64,000 nt of DNA from Shinella curvata (GCF_022899935.1 NZ_JALJCJ010000006.1:62001-126000); one strand, 5' to 3'. Shown: positions 30,699 through 39,958, counted from the first letter of the stretch. Notes: a model not told the origin generated them from the sequence alone. Numbers and translations are program-made.

Positions 30699-31535
30699 TT
30701 AGGATGCGGAAATGCCGGAAGCCTGTCGCTTCAGTGCCCGGCGGCGCAGCACTTCGGCGATGATCACCAATAGAAGTGCCGGTACGAGATTGATGGTGGC
30801 GAGCGCCGGATAGATCGGCGAGGAGCCGACAGCGATGCCGCTATAGACAAAGATCGGCAGCGTGCGCGCCGTGCCCGCAAGCGAATAGGAGACGTAGAAA
30901 TTCCCCCAGGACAGCAGGAACGCGAAAATGGCGGCCGAGAAAATGCCGGGCCAGAGCAGCGGGAAGGTGATTTCGCGAAACACCTCCCACCCGCTCGCGC
31001 CCGCATCACGCGCGGCATCCTCGAGCGTTTCATCGAAGCCGTAGACCTGTACGGCGACCACGACGAGCGCGAAAGGCGTGATGTAGACGACATGACCGAT
31101 AATGACGGTCACGAGGCCCGTCGAGAACCCAAGCCAGCTGCCGAGCACCGAGAACCACAACAGCATGACCACGCCGAGCAGCAGTTGCGGAAACAGCAGG
31201 GGTGCGAAAGTCAGCGCACGGAATGGTCCCTGCAGGCGGAAACGATACCGGATCCAGGCGACGGCGCCTGCTGTGCCGAGCACGGTCGCGAAGAGGGTTG
31301 AGACGGTTGCGACAGCCGCAGAATTTCGAACGGCGGGCCAAAAGTCCGGCTTGCTGAACAGGTCGCCGTACCATTGGAGGGAAAACCCTTCGATCGGCAG
31401 CGTGAGCACGCGGCTGGACGTGAAGGAAAAGGCGACCAGCGTGGCGATCGGCGCATAGAAAAACACCAGCAGAAGGACGACCGTGCCGACGAGCATCGTA
31501 TCGACAAGCGCGTTGCGCATGCGTTGCGACATCAT
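30699..31535 (-). CDS. ABC transporter permease, spermidine/putrescine (PotC) type
   Basis: A 278-residue inner-membrane permease with about six helices, starting LVDTMLVGTVVLLLVFFYAP. The ATPase-coupling EAA loop is visible as LEDAARDAGASGWEVFREIT. Its start overlaps the stop of the other permease (ATGA). It pairs with the PotB-like permease to form the membrane channel of the importer encoded at 30699-34739. Confidence 0.92.
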   Translation of the reverse strand: MMSQRMRNALVDTMLVGTVVLLLVFFYAPIATLVAFSFTSSRVLTLPIEGFSLQWYGDLFSKPDFWPAVRNSAAVATVSTLFATVLGTAGAVAWIRYRFRLQGPFRALTFAPLLFPQLLLGVVMLLWFSVLGSWLGFSTGLVTVIIGHVVYITPFALVVVAVQVYGFDETLEDAARDAGASGWEVFREITFPLLWPGIFSAAIFAFLLSWGNFYVSYSLAGTARTLPIFVYSGIAVGSSPIYPALATINLVPALLLVIIAEVLRRRALKRQASGISAS

Positions 31536-32407
31536 GCGGACCTCCCGGTTGCAGACGTGCGGCGAAGGGCGAATGCCGCGCAGGCGACAAGCATCAGCGC
31601 GCCGATCGCGATCAGCACTACGGTGAGGGCAGCACCGAGCGGCCAGTTCACCCGCGTCTCGAAACTCTGGCGGATCAGTTCGGAGGCGAGCGGCGACGTG
31701 CCGCCGCCAAGCACCTTGGGCTCGAGAAACGCGCCGAGGCTGAGCACGAACACCAGCACCGCGCCTGAATACAGTCCCGGCCGAGAAAGCGGCAGCGTGA
31801 CTTCGAAAAAGGTCCGGACGCGCGAAGCGCCCGCATCATAGGCGGCCAGGATCAGGTCGCGGTCGATACGCACCAGCGAGAGATAGATGGTGAACATCGG
31901 ATAGGCCACGAGATTGTAGACCATGCCGATCATCGTACCGGCCGGCGTGAACAGGAGGTTCAGCATTTCCGGCGGAAGGCCGACATGCATCAGCAGCCAG
32001 TTGGCGACACCGTTTTTATCGAGAATGAGGATCCAGCCGAAGGTCTTGAGCACCGCATCGGTCAGGAAGGCGAAGATGATGAGGATCTGGATCTGCGTCT
32101 TGAAGGTCCTCAGCCGGGTCGCCAGCGCATAGGCGGCGGGAAAGGCGATCAGCACCGTCAGCACGACGCAGACGAGCGCCATCGCCACCGTGCGTATCAT
32201 GATCGTCCAGTAATGCGGCTTGGAGAACACTTCGGTCCAGATCTTCAGGTCCCATGTCCAGACAAGACGGTAATATTGCGTGGTCTGGAAGGTCAGAACT
32301 GCCGTCATCAGCAGGGGAACAAGAAGGAACGCGACCATGACCAACGCCAAAGGCGCGACGGTTGCGACGAGAACCGGATCATTCCAGGATTTGCGTTCGA
32401 TCCTCAT
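31532..32407 (-). CDS. ABC transporter permease, spermidine/putrescine (PotB) type
   Basis: 291 residues from ATG 32407, 2 bp after the ATPase gene stop. Six predicted helices begin with VATVAPLALVMVAFLLVPLL. The EAA loop reads ILAAYDAGASRVRTFFEVTL. An in-frame extension upstream overlaps the ATPase gene and looks non-coding. It is the partner permease of the PotC-like protein. Confidence 0.92.
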   Translation of the reverse strand: MRIERKSWNDPVLVATVAPLALVMVAFLLVPLLMTAVLTFQTTQYYRLVWTWDLKIWTEVFSKPHYWTIMIRTVAMALVCVVLTVLIAFPAAYALATRLRTFKTQIQILIIFAFLTDAVLKTFGWILILDKNGVANWLLMHVGLPPEMLNLLFTPAGTMIGMVYNLVAYPMFTIYLSLVRIDRDLILAAYDAGASRVRTFFEVTLPLSRPGLYSGAVLVFVLSLGAFLEPKVLGGGTSPLASELIRQSFETRVNWPLGAALTVVLIAIGALMLVACAAFALRRTSATGRSA

Positions 32408-32409
32408 GC

Positions 32410-33504
32410 TCACTCCGACAGCAGGAAGGCTTGCGCGGGATCGAAACCGATACGCACCGCCTCGCCGACGATAGCCGGCAGCACAATCGATCCGGGAAGG
32501 TCCATGATGACGGCGGCGTCGAGCCCATGGATGCGAATGCGGTATTGGGTGGACGCCCCCTTGATGAAATGCTCCTCCACCTGCCCATCCAGCAGCCATT
32601 CGCCGGGCGCGGCGTCTCCCCTCACAAAACGGATTGTTTCGGGACGCACGAGAAGCGCCGTGCCGTTGGTGGAGAGCGACGGCGACACATGCTCGGGCGC
32701 AATGGTCGTCTTGCCGGCGGCAACCAGCGGCGACACGACATCCATGCCTTCGCCCGAGGCGGTTGCGGTCACAGGCAGAAAATTGGTCTCGCCGATGAAC
32801 CCTGCGACGAACATATTGGCCGGGCGATAGTAGATGTCCGTGGGCGTTCCGACCTGAACGACATGCCCTGAGCGCATCACGCAGATGCGGTCGGCCAGCA
32901 TCATCGCTTCTTCAAGGTCATGTGTGACGAGCACGAAGCTCGTGCCAAGCTCGCGGTGCAGCTTCTTGAGCTCCGCCTGGAGGGACTTCTTGAGCTTGGC
33001 GTCGAGTGCGCTCATGGGTTCGTCCAGCAGCAGAACGCCCGGCTGAGACACCAGCGCGCGGGCAAGAGCCACGCGCTGCTGTTCACCGCCGGAAAGCTGT
33101 GCGGGATAGCGTTCGAGATAGTCCGGCTTGAGATGCATCAGGTCGAGCATCGCACGAATGCGCCTTTCGGCTTCCGCCTTCTCCACCTTCTGGAGCTTCA
33201 GGGAAAAGCCGATGTTTTCGGCAACCGTCTTGTGCGGAAAGAGCGCGAGCTTCTGGAAAACCATGCGCGTGGGGCGGCTTGCGGCCGGCACGCCGTGCAT
33301 GTCCCTGCCCTGGATTTCCAGCCGCCCGCCGGTCGGATCCTCGAACCCAGCGAGAATTTTGAGGAGTGTCGTCTTTCCGCAACCGGAAGGACCGACAAGC
33401 GCGACGAATTCGCCGGTGCCGATCTGTAGCGAGACGCCGTGCAGCGCGCGCACCGCTCCGTAGTCTTTCACAATGCCGGACGCGTCGATGATGGGGCTGG
33501 TCAA
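32410..33504 (-). CDS. ABC transporter ATP-binding protein, PotA type
   Basis: About 364 residues. Walker A is GPSGCGKTTLLKI, the signature is LSGGEQQRVALARAL and Walker B VLLLDEPMSALD. A C-terminal TOBE-like domain (about 280-360) includes GTALLVRPETIRFVRGD. No ATG is available near the start. TTG 33504 is chosen because AAGGA lies 7 bases upstream; TTG 33510 is too close to that site. An intercistronic hairpin at 33535-33563 separates it from the binding-protein gene. Confidence 0.92.
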   Translation of the reverse strand: MTSPIIDASGIVKDYGAVRALHGVSLQIGTGEFVALVGPSGCGKTTLLKILAGFEDPTGGRLEIQGRDMHGVPAASRPTRMVFQKLALFPHKTVAENIGFSLKLQKVEKAEAERRIRAMLDLMHLKPDYLERYPAQLSGGEQQRVALARALVSQPGVLLLDEPMSALDAKLKKSLQAELKKLHRELGTSFVLVTHDLEEAMMLADRICVMRSGHVVQVGTPTDIYYRPANMFVAGFIGETNFLPVTATASGEGMDVVSPLVAAGKTTIAPEHVSPSLSTNGTALLVRPETIRFVRGDAAPGEWLLDGQVEEHFIKGASTQYRIRIHGLDAAVIMDLPGSIVLPAIVGEAVRIGFDPAQAFLLSE

Positions 33505-33534
33505 GCGCAATTCCTTGAGTCTGCAATGGGAACG

Positions 33535-33563
33535 GACAGGCCGACCCTTCGGGACAGCCTGTC
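33535..33563 (-). promoter_or_regulatory. Intercistronic hairpin after the solute-binding-protein gene
   Basis: On the minus strand GACAGGC is paired with GCCTGTC, enclosing an inner CCC-GAA-GGG stem. It lies between the PotD-like gene and the PotA-like gene. Such hairpins usually protect the binding-protein message from 3' decay or partially terminate transcription, giving excess binding protein. Confidence 0.5.
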
Positions 33564-33581
33564 GTTTGCTTTCACGCGAAA

Positions 33582-34739
33582 TCAGCGCGCGGCGAGCTCT
33601 TCCTGCCAGATCGCCAGCATGTCATCGATGTTGGGCGCCACGGTGTGGAACTGGCTGTTGTCCCAGGCCGTCCACATGTAGTCCATCTGGAGGGCCTTCT
33701 TCTCCTCATCGGAGAACAGGGCTTCCGCCTTGCTGTTCGGCACCAGATTGCAGGTGGCCTCGGTGATCGCGAGCTGCTTGGCCACATCCGGCGAGACGAT
33801 GTACTTCAGGAAGTCGGACGCGATCTGCGAGTTCTTGCCGTTGTCGATCAGACCGGTCGCCTCCATCCATATGATGCCCTGCTTCAGGCCGTTCTTCGGC
33901 TCGGGCACGATGGACTGGATGTAGTCGTGCCCCTTCATGCGAAGGGCCGAGGTCGCATAGGTACCACCACCGATGAGGGCACGGAACGAGCCGTCGATCA
34001 GCCCCTTCTGCGCCACGGCCAAGTCCGCGACGATGGCGCGCGTGTTCTTGAAGGCAGCACGCAGAACTTTGCGGACCTCTTCGAGTGCGGCCGCGTCCAG
34101 TTCCTCATAGGGATTGACGCCGGCGTAAAGCGCGAGCGGCATGATCGGCCAGTCACCCCAGTCCAGAAGGCAAATCTTGTCCTTGTAGGCGCTGTCGAAC
34201 ACCGGCGCGTAGCTCGACCAGGTTTCTAGCTTGTCGAACTTGGTGTTGACGGTGGGGCCAACCCAGCCCCAGCGGGTCGGAAGGCCGGTTGCCTTGCCCT
34301 CGAAGGCGAGCGGCTCGAACGGCGCGCGGAACTGCGGATAGAATTCCGCGAACTGATCGGCGAAATCCGCCTCGTCGATGTAGCGGCAGAATCCTGCCGG
34401 CCCCATGCGCTGGATCCAGGGGCTGTCGGACGAGACGAGGTCGAAATCGCGTGACGCACCGGCAGCGAGTTTGGCAAAGCCGCCGGCGGAATCGGTGATC
34501 AGGTCGATCGAGATCGAGGCATCCTTCGATTTCTGGAAGGGCTCGATGATGCTCGGGGCATTGTAGCCTTCCCAGCACATGTAGTTGAGGCTTTCGGCCG
34601 CCGACGCATAGCGCCGCGACGCCAGGAAGCCGCTGCCTGCGGCGGCAAGGCCGAGGCCAAGACCGCCCATGCCCTTGAGCACGGACCGGCGCTTCATGGC
34701 GGCGATGGTTGAACTGATATCTGCTGTTCCCTTTTTCAT
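33582..34739 (-). CDS. Periplasmic polyamine-type solute-binding protein (PotD family)
   Basis: 385 residues with a twin-arginine-like leader (MKRRSVLKGMGGLGLGLAAA, then ASRRYASA). The mature domain is a family 1 extracellular binding protein: LNYMCWEGYNAPSIIEPFQK near the N-terminus and a polyamine-protein-like core (VSSDSPWIQRMGPAGFCRY). It captures a small amine or amino compound and delivers it to the PotABC-type membrane complex encoded downstream. It sits between the ligase gene and the ATPase gene in a six-gene operon. Confidence 0.9.
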   Translation of the reverse strand: MKKGTADISSTIAAMKRRSVLKGMGGLGLGLAAAGSGFLASRRYASAAESLNYMCWEGYNAPSIIEPFQKSKDASISIDLITDSAGGFAKLAAGASRDFDLVSSDSPWIQRMGPAGFCRYIDEADFADQFAEFYPQFRAPFEPLAFEGKATGLPTRWGWVGPTVNTKFDKLETWSSYAPVFDSAYKDKICLLDWGDWPIMPLALYAGVNPYEELDAAALEEVRKVLRAAFKNTRAIVADLAVAQKGLIDGSFRALIGGGTYATSALRMKGHDYIQSIVPEPKNGLKQGIIWMEATGLIDNGKNSQIASDFLKYIVSPDVAKQLAITEATCNLVPNSKAEALFSDEEKKALQMDYMWTAWDNSQFHTVAPNIDDMLAIWQEELAAR

Positions 34740-34779
34740 TTTTTCTTCCTTTCTTTAAGTCATCAAATAAGGCGTGCCC

Positions 34780-36123
34780 TTAAACCACGCCCAGATAGCG
34801 CCGGATCTCCCACTCACTGACCTGTCTCTGATATTCGGCATGTTCCACAGTACGGCTTTCGGCAAAACCGTCGACGAAGTCGCTGCCGAAGAGCTCCCTC
34901 GCCTTGTCGCTCGCGCGCAGGCGTTCGGCGGCCTCGTGGAGGTCTCGCGGGAAGATCGCCTCCGGCGCCGGCTTGGACGCGTAGAAGTCCTCACCGCTGC
35001 CTACCGGTGGTTCGATGGCTTCGCGGATGCCGGCAAGACCGGCGCCCAGCATCATCGACAATGCCAGATAGGGATTGGTGTCCGCAGACGGCACACGGAA
35101 CTCGATGCGGGTGCTCGCCGGCTGGTCATTGACGACGCGCACGGCCGCGGTGCGGTTCTGCACCCCCCAGTTGGCAGCCGTCGGCGCCCAGGCACCCGGC
35201 ACCAGACGCTTGTAGGCGTTGACGGTGGAGGAGCACATCGCCAGAAATTCCGGCATGAATTTTAACAGGCCACCAAGGAAATGCCGCGCCGTTCTGCTGA
35301 GACCGTCGGGCGACGATGGATCGGAGAAGACCGGGTTCCCTTCGCGGTCGCGCAGCGACAGATGCAGGTGGCCGGATTGGCCGGAAAGCTTCGGCGACAG
35401 CTTCGACATGAAGCTCACCGTCTTGCCGTTGCGGGCGAAGTAGGCGCGCGCGAAATTCTTGAAGAGCATGGCATCGTCGGCCGCCTTGATGCCCTTTGCG
35501 TGATAGAGCGGCGCCTCGAAGCAGCCGGGGCCGAGTTCGGTATGGATCGCATCGAGCTTCACGCCCATGGTTTCCATCGTCGTTTCCAGACCTGCCAGAA
35601 GATCGCCGTGCAGCGCCGCCGTCTGGAGCGAATAGGTCCGATTTCCCTGAGCGAAATGCGTCAGATCGCGATACTGCTTCGCCCGCATGCTTTCCGCCGT
35701 CTCATCAAAGACGAAGAACTCGAATTCGAAGGCGGCATGCACACTGAAGCCGAGTTCGGCGGCCTTTTCGATCTGCGCGAGGCAGATATTGCGCGGGGAA
35801 CGGCGCCCGAAGTCGCCTTCGAAATCGGCAAGGCAGAGCGCCATGTCATCGGCAAACGGATATTTGCGGATCGTATCCGCGTGCAGCTTCGCGGGCCGAT
35901 CAATGAACGAGCCGTCGCGGTAGGTGCTTTCCGCAATATCCCAGAAATAGAGCACCTCACAAAACGGATAACCGTCTTCGGCAAGCTTTGCCGCCTTCTG
36001 GGCTGAGACCAGCTTGTCGCGGAACTCGCCTTCCGGGTCCACCATGCCGATATGCACCGAGCGGGCACCGATCTCCTGCAGTTTGGTTTCGAAGGTTTTG
36101 TTCGTTTCTTGTGATTTCGACAT
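34780..36123 (-). CDS. Glutamine-synthetase-family ligase (probable gamma-glutamyl-amine synthetase)
   Basis: 447 residues from ATG 36123; the open frame extends further upstream but is unlikely to be coding there. Glutamine-synthetase fold segments are ELGPGCFEAPLYH, the SGQSGHLHLSL beta strand and NRTAAVRVVNDQPASTRIEF with the substrate arginine. It lacks the C-terminal adenylylation tyrosine region of GlnA and resembles PuuA/GlnA3-type enzymes that ligate glutamate to an amine using ATP. Its operon partners are a polyamine-type importer and an alcohol dehydrogenase, so the imported amine is probably trapped as its gamma-glutamyl derivative. It is divergent from the LuxR-type regulator. Confidence 0.85.
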   Translation of the reverse strand: MSKSQETNKTFETKLQEIGARSVHIGMVDPEGEFRDKLVSAQKAAKLAEDGYPFCEVLYFWDIAESTYRDGSFIDRPAKLHADTIRKYPFADDMALCLADFEGDFGRRSPRNICLAQIEKAAELGFSVHAAFEFEFFVFDETAESMRAKQYRDLTHFAQGNRTYSLQTAALHGDLLAGLETTMETMGVKLDAIHTELGPGCFEAPLYHAKGIKAADDAMLFKNFARAYFARNGKTVSFMSKLSPKLSGQSGHLHLSLRDREGNPVFSDPSSPDGLSRTARHFLGGLLKFMPEFLAMCSSTVNAYKRLVPGAWAPTAANWGVQNRTAAVRVVNDQPASTRIEFRVPSADTNPYLALSMMLGAGLAGIREAIEPPVGSGEDFYASKPAPEAIFPRDLHEAAERLRASDKARELFGSDFVDGFAESRTVEHAEYQRQVSEWEIRRYLGVV

Positions 36124-36176
36124 GACTTGTTCCCAGCATTGAGGGTAGCCTACGGCCGGGTGCTGCGGCATGAAAA

Positions 36177-36192
36177 TATCCCCACGGGGATA
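36177..36192. promoter_or_regulatory. Candidate operator between ligase operon and LuxR-type gene
   Basis: TATCCCC-AC-GGGGATA is an interrupted palindrome with 7-bp arms, in the 124-bp divergent promoter region. The dimension and symmetry fit a LuxR/NarL-type dimer site. It lies 54 bp from the ligase start and 56 bp from the regulator start. Confidence 0.45.
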
Positions 36193-36247
36193 GAGGGTGA
36201 CTGTCGGGTTCCGCCTGCGGATCTCGACGGAACAGTGGGAAGGGAAA

Positions 36248-37042
36248 GTGTTGGAGCAAGGATTTGCGGCGTGGAACAGCGCGGCCGCCGCGGCCGTGGA
36301 GGCCGTCGGCACGAACGCGTTCGGCAAGCGCCTCGATGCCGCGCTCGCATCCATTCTCGACTTCGATGTCGTGATGGTCTTCGGCTATCGCGGCGCTGAG
36401 AAACCGGTGTGCTGCTATCACAATATCGACCCGCAGCGCGCGCAGACGATCATCGACGCCTATATCGCCGGCCCCTACCTGCTCGATCCCTTCTACAGTG
36501 CCGCCATGGACACCAGAGGCTCGGCGATACGCCGGCTGAAGGACATGGCACCGGATCATTTCTACAGCTCGGAATATTACCGGCGGCACTATGTCCTGAC
36601 CGGCATACGCGACGAGATCGGCATCGTGTGCCGCCCGACAAACTGGACGGGTGTCGTCGTCAGCATCACGCGCCCGGTTACCGCGCCGGCCTTCGGGCGG
36701 CGGGACCTCTCGCTGATCCGTGCCGCGGAACCCCTGCTGCGCATCATCGGCGAAAAACACTGGGGCGGTGCCAACGGTGATCGCTCTGCGGACGGTCCGG
36801 TCCCGGGGCATGACCCGATCAACGATTCCCTGAACAGGATGACGGACGGTGTCCTGACACCGCGCGAGGTCGAGGTCACCTCCCTGGTGTTGCGCGGCCA
36901 CTCCAATTCGTCGATTGCCGCAGCGCTCAAGATCACGCCCGGCACCGTGAAAATTCACCGCAAGAACATCCACCACAAGTTGAGGATTTCCAGCCAGGCC
37001 GAGCTTTTCGGCCTGTTCATCCGGCACCTGTCCGCCAGCTGA
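36248..37042 (+). CDS. LuxR-type transcriptional regulator
   Basis: 264 residues if GTG 36248 is the start (GGGAAGGGAAA just upstream); TTG 36251 and an in-frame ATG-less extension to 36197 are alternatives. A sensory N-terminal domain (about 20-180) shows an FGKRLDAALASILDFDVVMV segment and resembles the GAF/autoinducer-type fold, although the residues of acyl-homoserine-lactone receptors are not evident. The C-terminal LuxR helix-turn-helix is LTPREVEVTSLVLRGHSNSS, then TPGTVKIHRKNIHHKL. It probably controls the divergent amine-uptake operon. Confidence 0.88.
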   Translation: MLEQGFAAWNSAAAAAVEAVGTNAFGKRLDAALASILDFDVVMVFGYRGAEKPVCCYHNIDPQRAQTIIDAYIAGPYLLDPFYSAAMDTRGSAIRRLKDMAPDHFYSSEYYRRHYVLTGIRDEIGIVCRPTNWTGVVVSITRPVTAPAFGRRDLSLIRAAEPLLRIIGEKHWGGANGDRSADGPVPGHDPINDSLNRMTDGVLTPREVEVTSLVLRGHSNSSIAAALKITPGTVKIHRKNIHHKLRISSQAELFGLFIRHLSAS

Positions 37043-37051
37043 GCGGCTGCC

Positions 37052-37939
37052 TCAGAGCTTCACCGTCGTCTTCCGGGCCAGCAGACCTTGCGGCGCGAAG
37101 AGGAGCACGACGATGACGAGGAGAATGGTGAAGGCATCACGGTAGCTGAGCAGGTTTTCCGGCAGATAGGCCTGCAGGAAGACTTCGATGAAGCCCAGCA
37201 GGAACCCGCCGGCGACGGCGCCGGAAAGACTGCCGAGACCGCCGATGATGGCGGCAATAAAGGCCTTCAGCACCGGCAGGAAGCCCATCAGCGGATCGAC
37301 GCTGCCGCGCTGCGCCACCCACAGGATGCCCGCAACGCCCGCCAGCAGGCCGGAGATTGCGAAAGCCGTGGCGACGACAGCATTGGCGCGGATCCCCATC
37401 AGGCGAACGATGGCGAAATCTTCGGAGGCGGCCCGCATGGCACGGCCGAGCACGGTGGTGCGCAGAAAGAGGTTGAGGCCGACCAGCATGATGACGGTGA
37501 CGAGAATAGAGATCGCCTGGATGACGCCGATGTGCAGGCCGCCAATCTCGATGGTCCCGGACAGGCTCATCGGCATCGGCACCGGCTTGGGGCGGGCCGA
37601 GATGAAATTCTGGAACAGAACGCGCAGGATGGCGCTGACGGCAAAACTCGTCAAAAGCAGTGTCGTGCCGCTTGCTCCGCGCACTGGCCGGAAGGCTGTG
37701 CGCTCCATCAACAGGACCAGCACGATCGCGACCGCAAGGGCAAAGACGATGGCAAGGCCGAAGGGCAGTCCAAAGAGAAGCGCAAAGCAGAGCCCATAGC
37801 CGGCGGCGGTCATCAGTTCGCCATGAGCGAAATTGATGAGGCCCATGATCGAGAAGACGACGGCGAGGCCCAGTGCCAGCAGGGCATAGGTGCCGCCGAG
37901 GCTCAGCGCGTTGACCAGCTGCTGCAGGAACATGTCCAT
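37052..37939 (-). CDS. Branched-chain amino-acid-type ABC permease (LivH)
   Basis: A 295-residue polytopic permease. Family segments are QLVNALSLGGTYALLALGLA at the N-terminus, INFAHGELMTAAGYGLCFAL, and LKAFIAAIIGGLGSLSGAVA near the C-terminus. It forms the membrane channel with the LivM part of the fused protein at 39959. It is the last gene of the leftward transporter operon. The substrate may be an amino acid, amide or urea-like compound. Confidence 0.93.
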   Translation of the reverse strand: MDMFLQQLVNALSLGGTYALLALGLAVVFSIMGLINFAHGELMTAAGYGLCFALLFGLPFGLAIVFALAVAIVLVLLMERTAFRPVRGASGTTLLLTSFAVSAILRVLFQNFISARPKPVPMPMSLSGTIEIGGLHIGVIQAISILVTVIMLVGLNLFLRTTVLGRAMRAASEDFAIVRLMGIRANAVVATAFAISGLLAGVAGILWVAQRGSVDPLMGFLPVLKAFIAAIIGGLGSLSGAVAGGFLLGFIEVFLQAYLPENLLSYRDAFTILLVIVVLLFAPQGLLARKTTVKL

Positions 37940-37961
37940 GGATGGTTTTCCTTCTTGCCGG

Positions 37962-38696
37962 TCACGCGCCGAGATAAGCGCCCTGGATTTCGGTGGAATT
38001 GCGCAGATCGGCAGCCGAGCCCGACAAAACGATACGGCCGTTCGCCATGACGTAGCCGGTGTCTGCGATCTCCAGCGACAGCGACACGTTCTGCTCGACG
38101 AGCAGGATCGTCAGCCCGCGCTGGCGCAGGCCCGCGATCAGCTCGAAAATCTGGTCGACGATCTGCGGGGCAAGGCCGAGCGAGGGTTCGTCGAGCAGCA
38201 GAAGATCGGGCGAGGACATCATGGAGCGGGCGATGGCCAGCATCTGCTGCTCTCCACCCGAGAGCGAGCCCGCCTTCTGGTGCAGCCGCTCCTTCAGGAT
38301 GGGAAAGCGAGAGAGCATGTCCTCACGCACCACATCGATCCGCCCCCTGCCCTTATGCATGGCGCCGCCGAGGAGAAGATGCTCGTCGACCGTCAGCGTC
38401 GGGAAGATACGGCGTCCTTCGGGCGTCAATGTCATGCCCATGCGCACGATCATCTCCGGCGGCAAGGCGGAAATATCCTTGCCGGCAAAGGTCACGCGGC
38501 CCGCTTTCTTGGCGGCGAGACCAACAAGCGCGTTGAGCGTCGAGCTCTTGCCGGCGCCGTTAGCGCCAAGCAGCGTGACGATCTCACCCTTGCGGACCTT
38601 GAGGTCGACACCCTTCAGCGCCTCGACCGGCCCGTAGGCGACCTTGAGGCCACTGACCTCGAGCAAGGGAGGCTCGTCGGAAATGTCACGCGTCAT
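37962..38696 (-). CDS. Branched-chain amino-acid-type ABC ATPase (LivF)
   Basis: 244 residues from ATG 38696; the open frame continues upstream through non-coding sequence. Walker A is GANGAGKSSTLNAL, the signature LSGGEQQMLAIARSM, and Walker B LLLLDEPSLGLAP, the LivF-type spacing. It works with the ATPase half of the fused LivM-LivG protein. The intercistronic hairpin at 38750-38769 separates it from the binding-protein gene. Confidence 0.93.
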   Translation of the reverse strand: MTRDISDEPPLLEVSGLKVAYGPVEALKGVDLKVRKGEIVTLLGANGAGKSSTLNALVGLAAKKAGRVTFAGKDISALPPEMIVRMGMTLTPEGRRIFPTLTVDEHLLLGGAMHKGRGRIDVVREDMLSRFPILKERLHQKAGSLSGGEQQMLAIARSMMSSPDLLLLDEPSLGLAPQIVDQIFELIAGLRQRGLTILLVEQNVSLSLEIADTGYVMANGRIVLSGSAADLRNSTEIQGAYLGA

Positions 38697-38749
38697 CGGG
38701 CAGATCCTCGCCGCGGCATGTCCGCCCCGGCCAACAACAGGAAGACCGC

Positions 38750-38769
38750 CCTCCGGCCGAAGCCGGAGG
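38750..38769 (-). promoter_or_regulatory. UUCG-tetraloop hairpin between LivK-type and LivF-type genes
   Basis: On the minus strand CCTCCGGC-TTCG-GCCGGAGG, an 8-bp perfect stem closed by C(UUCG)G, one of the most stable RNA tetraloops. It starts 15 bases after the binding-protein stop codon. It is expected to block 3' exonucleases and raise binding-protein levels, or to attenuate downstream transcription. Confidence 0.65.
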
Positions 38770-38784
38770 ACATCGTTTGGAAGA

Positions 38785-39939
38785 TCACGGTGCGGGAACG
38801 TCTTCGGCGGCCGGCACGCCCTGGCTGACCAGAGAGCGGTTGCCGCCCTCGATGCGCACCAGCGAGACGGAGCGCAGCGGCATGCCCTGCGTGCCGACAT
38901 AGCTGATCTTGCCGGTCACGCCCTCGACACCGTCGAGCGAGGCGATGGCCTCACGAATGGCAGTGGGCTCGACGCTGTCGGCCTTGGTGACGGCCGCCTC
39001 GATGACCTTGCCGAGATCGTAGCCGTTGGCGATGTAGACCGTATCCGGGTCCTGGCCGAACTTCGCCTTGTACTTCTCATTGAAGGCGGCGAGCGGGCTG
39101 CCCTCCGTCGCGAAGCCGGCCGTCGTGAAGACCACGCCATCGACGAGCGGGCCGAGGCCGAAGGTCGTCGGGGAATCGATACCGTCGCTGCCGAGGATGG
39201 GGGTTGCGACGCCCGCACCGCGCAGCTGGCGGATGAAGGCGGGGAAATCGGGCTCATAGGCGGCAGTCATGATGACGTCGGGCGCCGGGTTCAGTGCCTT
39301 GATCTTGGTGACTTCGGCGCTGAAATCCTGCTGGCCCATGCTGTAGGTACCCTCGCCGATGACCTCGCCGCCCTTGCCCTTGAAGCTGGTGGCGAAGTAT
39401 TCCGGCAATTTCAGCGTATAGGCCGTATCCGGTGACTTCAGCACATAGGCTGTCTTGAAGCCCTTTTCCTTTGCGTAGTTCGCCAGAACGGCGGCCTGCA
39501 CATTGTCGGCCGGGTAGTTGCCGAACATGTAATCGCCCACGGCAAGCGGCATGGTCGGGGTCGTGGCGCAGAAGGAGAAGGCCGGGATCTGGGCGGCTTG
39601 GGTGATCTGACCGGCTGCGATCGACGGGTCGGCGTCGCAGGGGGTGATCAGGATCTTGATACCCTCGTCGACCAGTTCCTGTGCGACAAGCGCCGTCTGC
39701 GCGGCATCAGAACGAGTGTCCTTGGTAATGAGCTTGATCGGGAATTTCCCGGCAACACCACCCGCCGCATTGATTTCATCGACGGCCATTTGCAGGCCCT
39801 TCAAGGACGGCTGATCATAGGGGGCGAGACCGCCGGTCTGAGCAGTCGCCAGGCCGACGACGAGGTCTTCGGCAAGGGCGGGGAATGCGAGTGCGCCAAG
39901 AGCGGTAGACAGGAATAATGCCTTCAATGTCGTTTTCAT
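38785..39939 (-). CDS. Periplasmic branched-chain amino-acid-type binding protein (LivK family)
   Basis: 384 residues with a classic signal peptide (KTTLKALFLSTALGALAFPA, cut after ALA). The mature start EDLVVGLATAQTGGLAPYDQ and the GLQMAVDEINAAGGVAGKFP segment are typical of type I periplasmic receptors of the HAAT family. It delivers substrate to the LivH/LivM-G/LivF complex encoded around it. Its place between the fused LivM-G gene and LivF differs from the usual order, in which the receptor gene is first. Confidence 0.92.
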   Translation of the reverse strand: MKTTLKALFLSTALGALAFPALAEDLVVGLATAQTGGLAPYDQPSLKGLQMAVDEINAAGGVAGKFPIKLITKDTRSDAAQTALVAQELVDEGIKILITPCDADPSIAAGQITQAAQIPAFSFCATTPTMPLAVGDYMFGNYPADNVQAAVLANYAKEKGFKTAYVLKSPDTAYTLKLPEYFATSFKGKGGEVIGEGTYSMGQQDFSAEVTKIKALNPAPDVIMTAAYEPDFPAFIRQLRGAGVATPILGSDGIDSPTTFGLGPLVDGVVFTTAGFATEGSPLAAFNEKYKAKFGQDPDTVYIANGYDLGKVIEAAVTKADSVEPTAIREAIASLDGVEGVTGKISYVGTQGMPLRSVSLVRIEGGNRSLVSQGVPAAEDVPAP

Positions 39940-39958
39940 TTTTATACTCCTCTGGTGG

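Noticed and set aside
32407-32599. N-terminal extension of the PotB-type permease
   Set aside because: It overlaps the ATPase gene, has no membrane or domain character, and ATG 32407 is immediately after the ATPase stop as in coupled operons.
36123-36354. N-terminal extension of the glutamine-synthetase-like ligase to 36354
   Set aside because: The added 77 residues look non-coding, would cover the divergent promoter region, and overlap the start of the LuxR-type gene.
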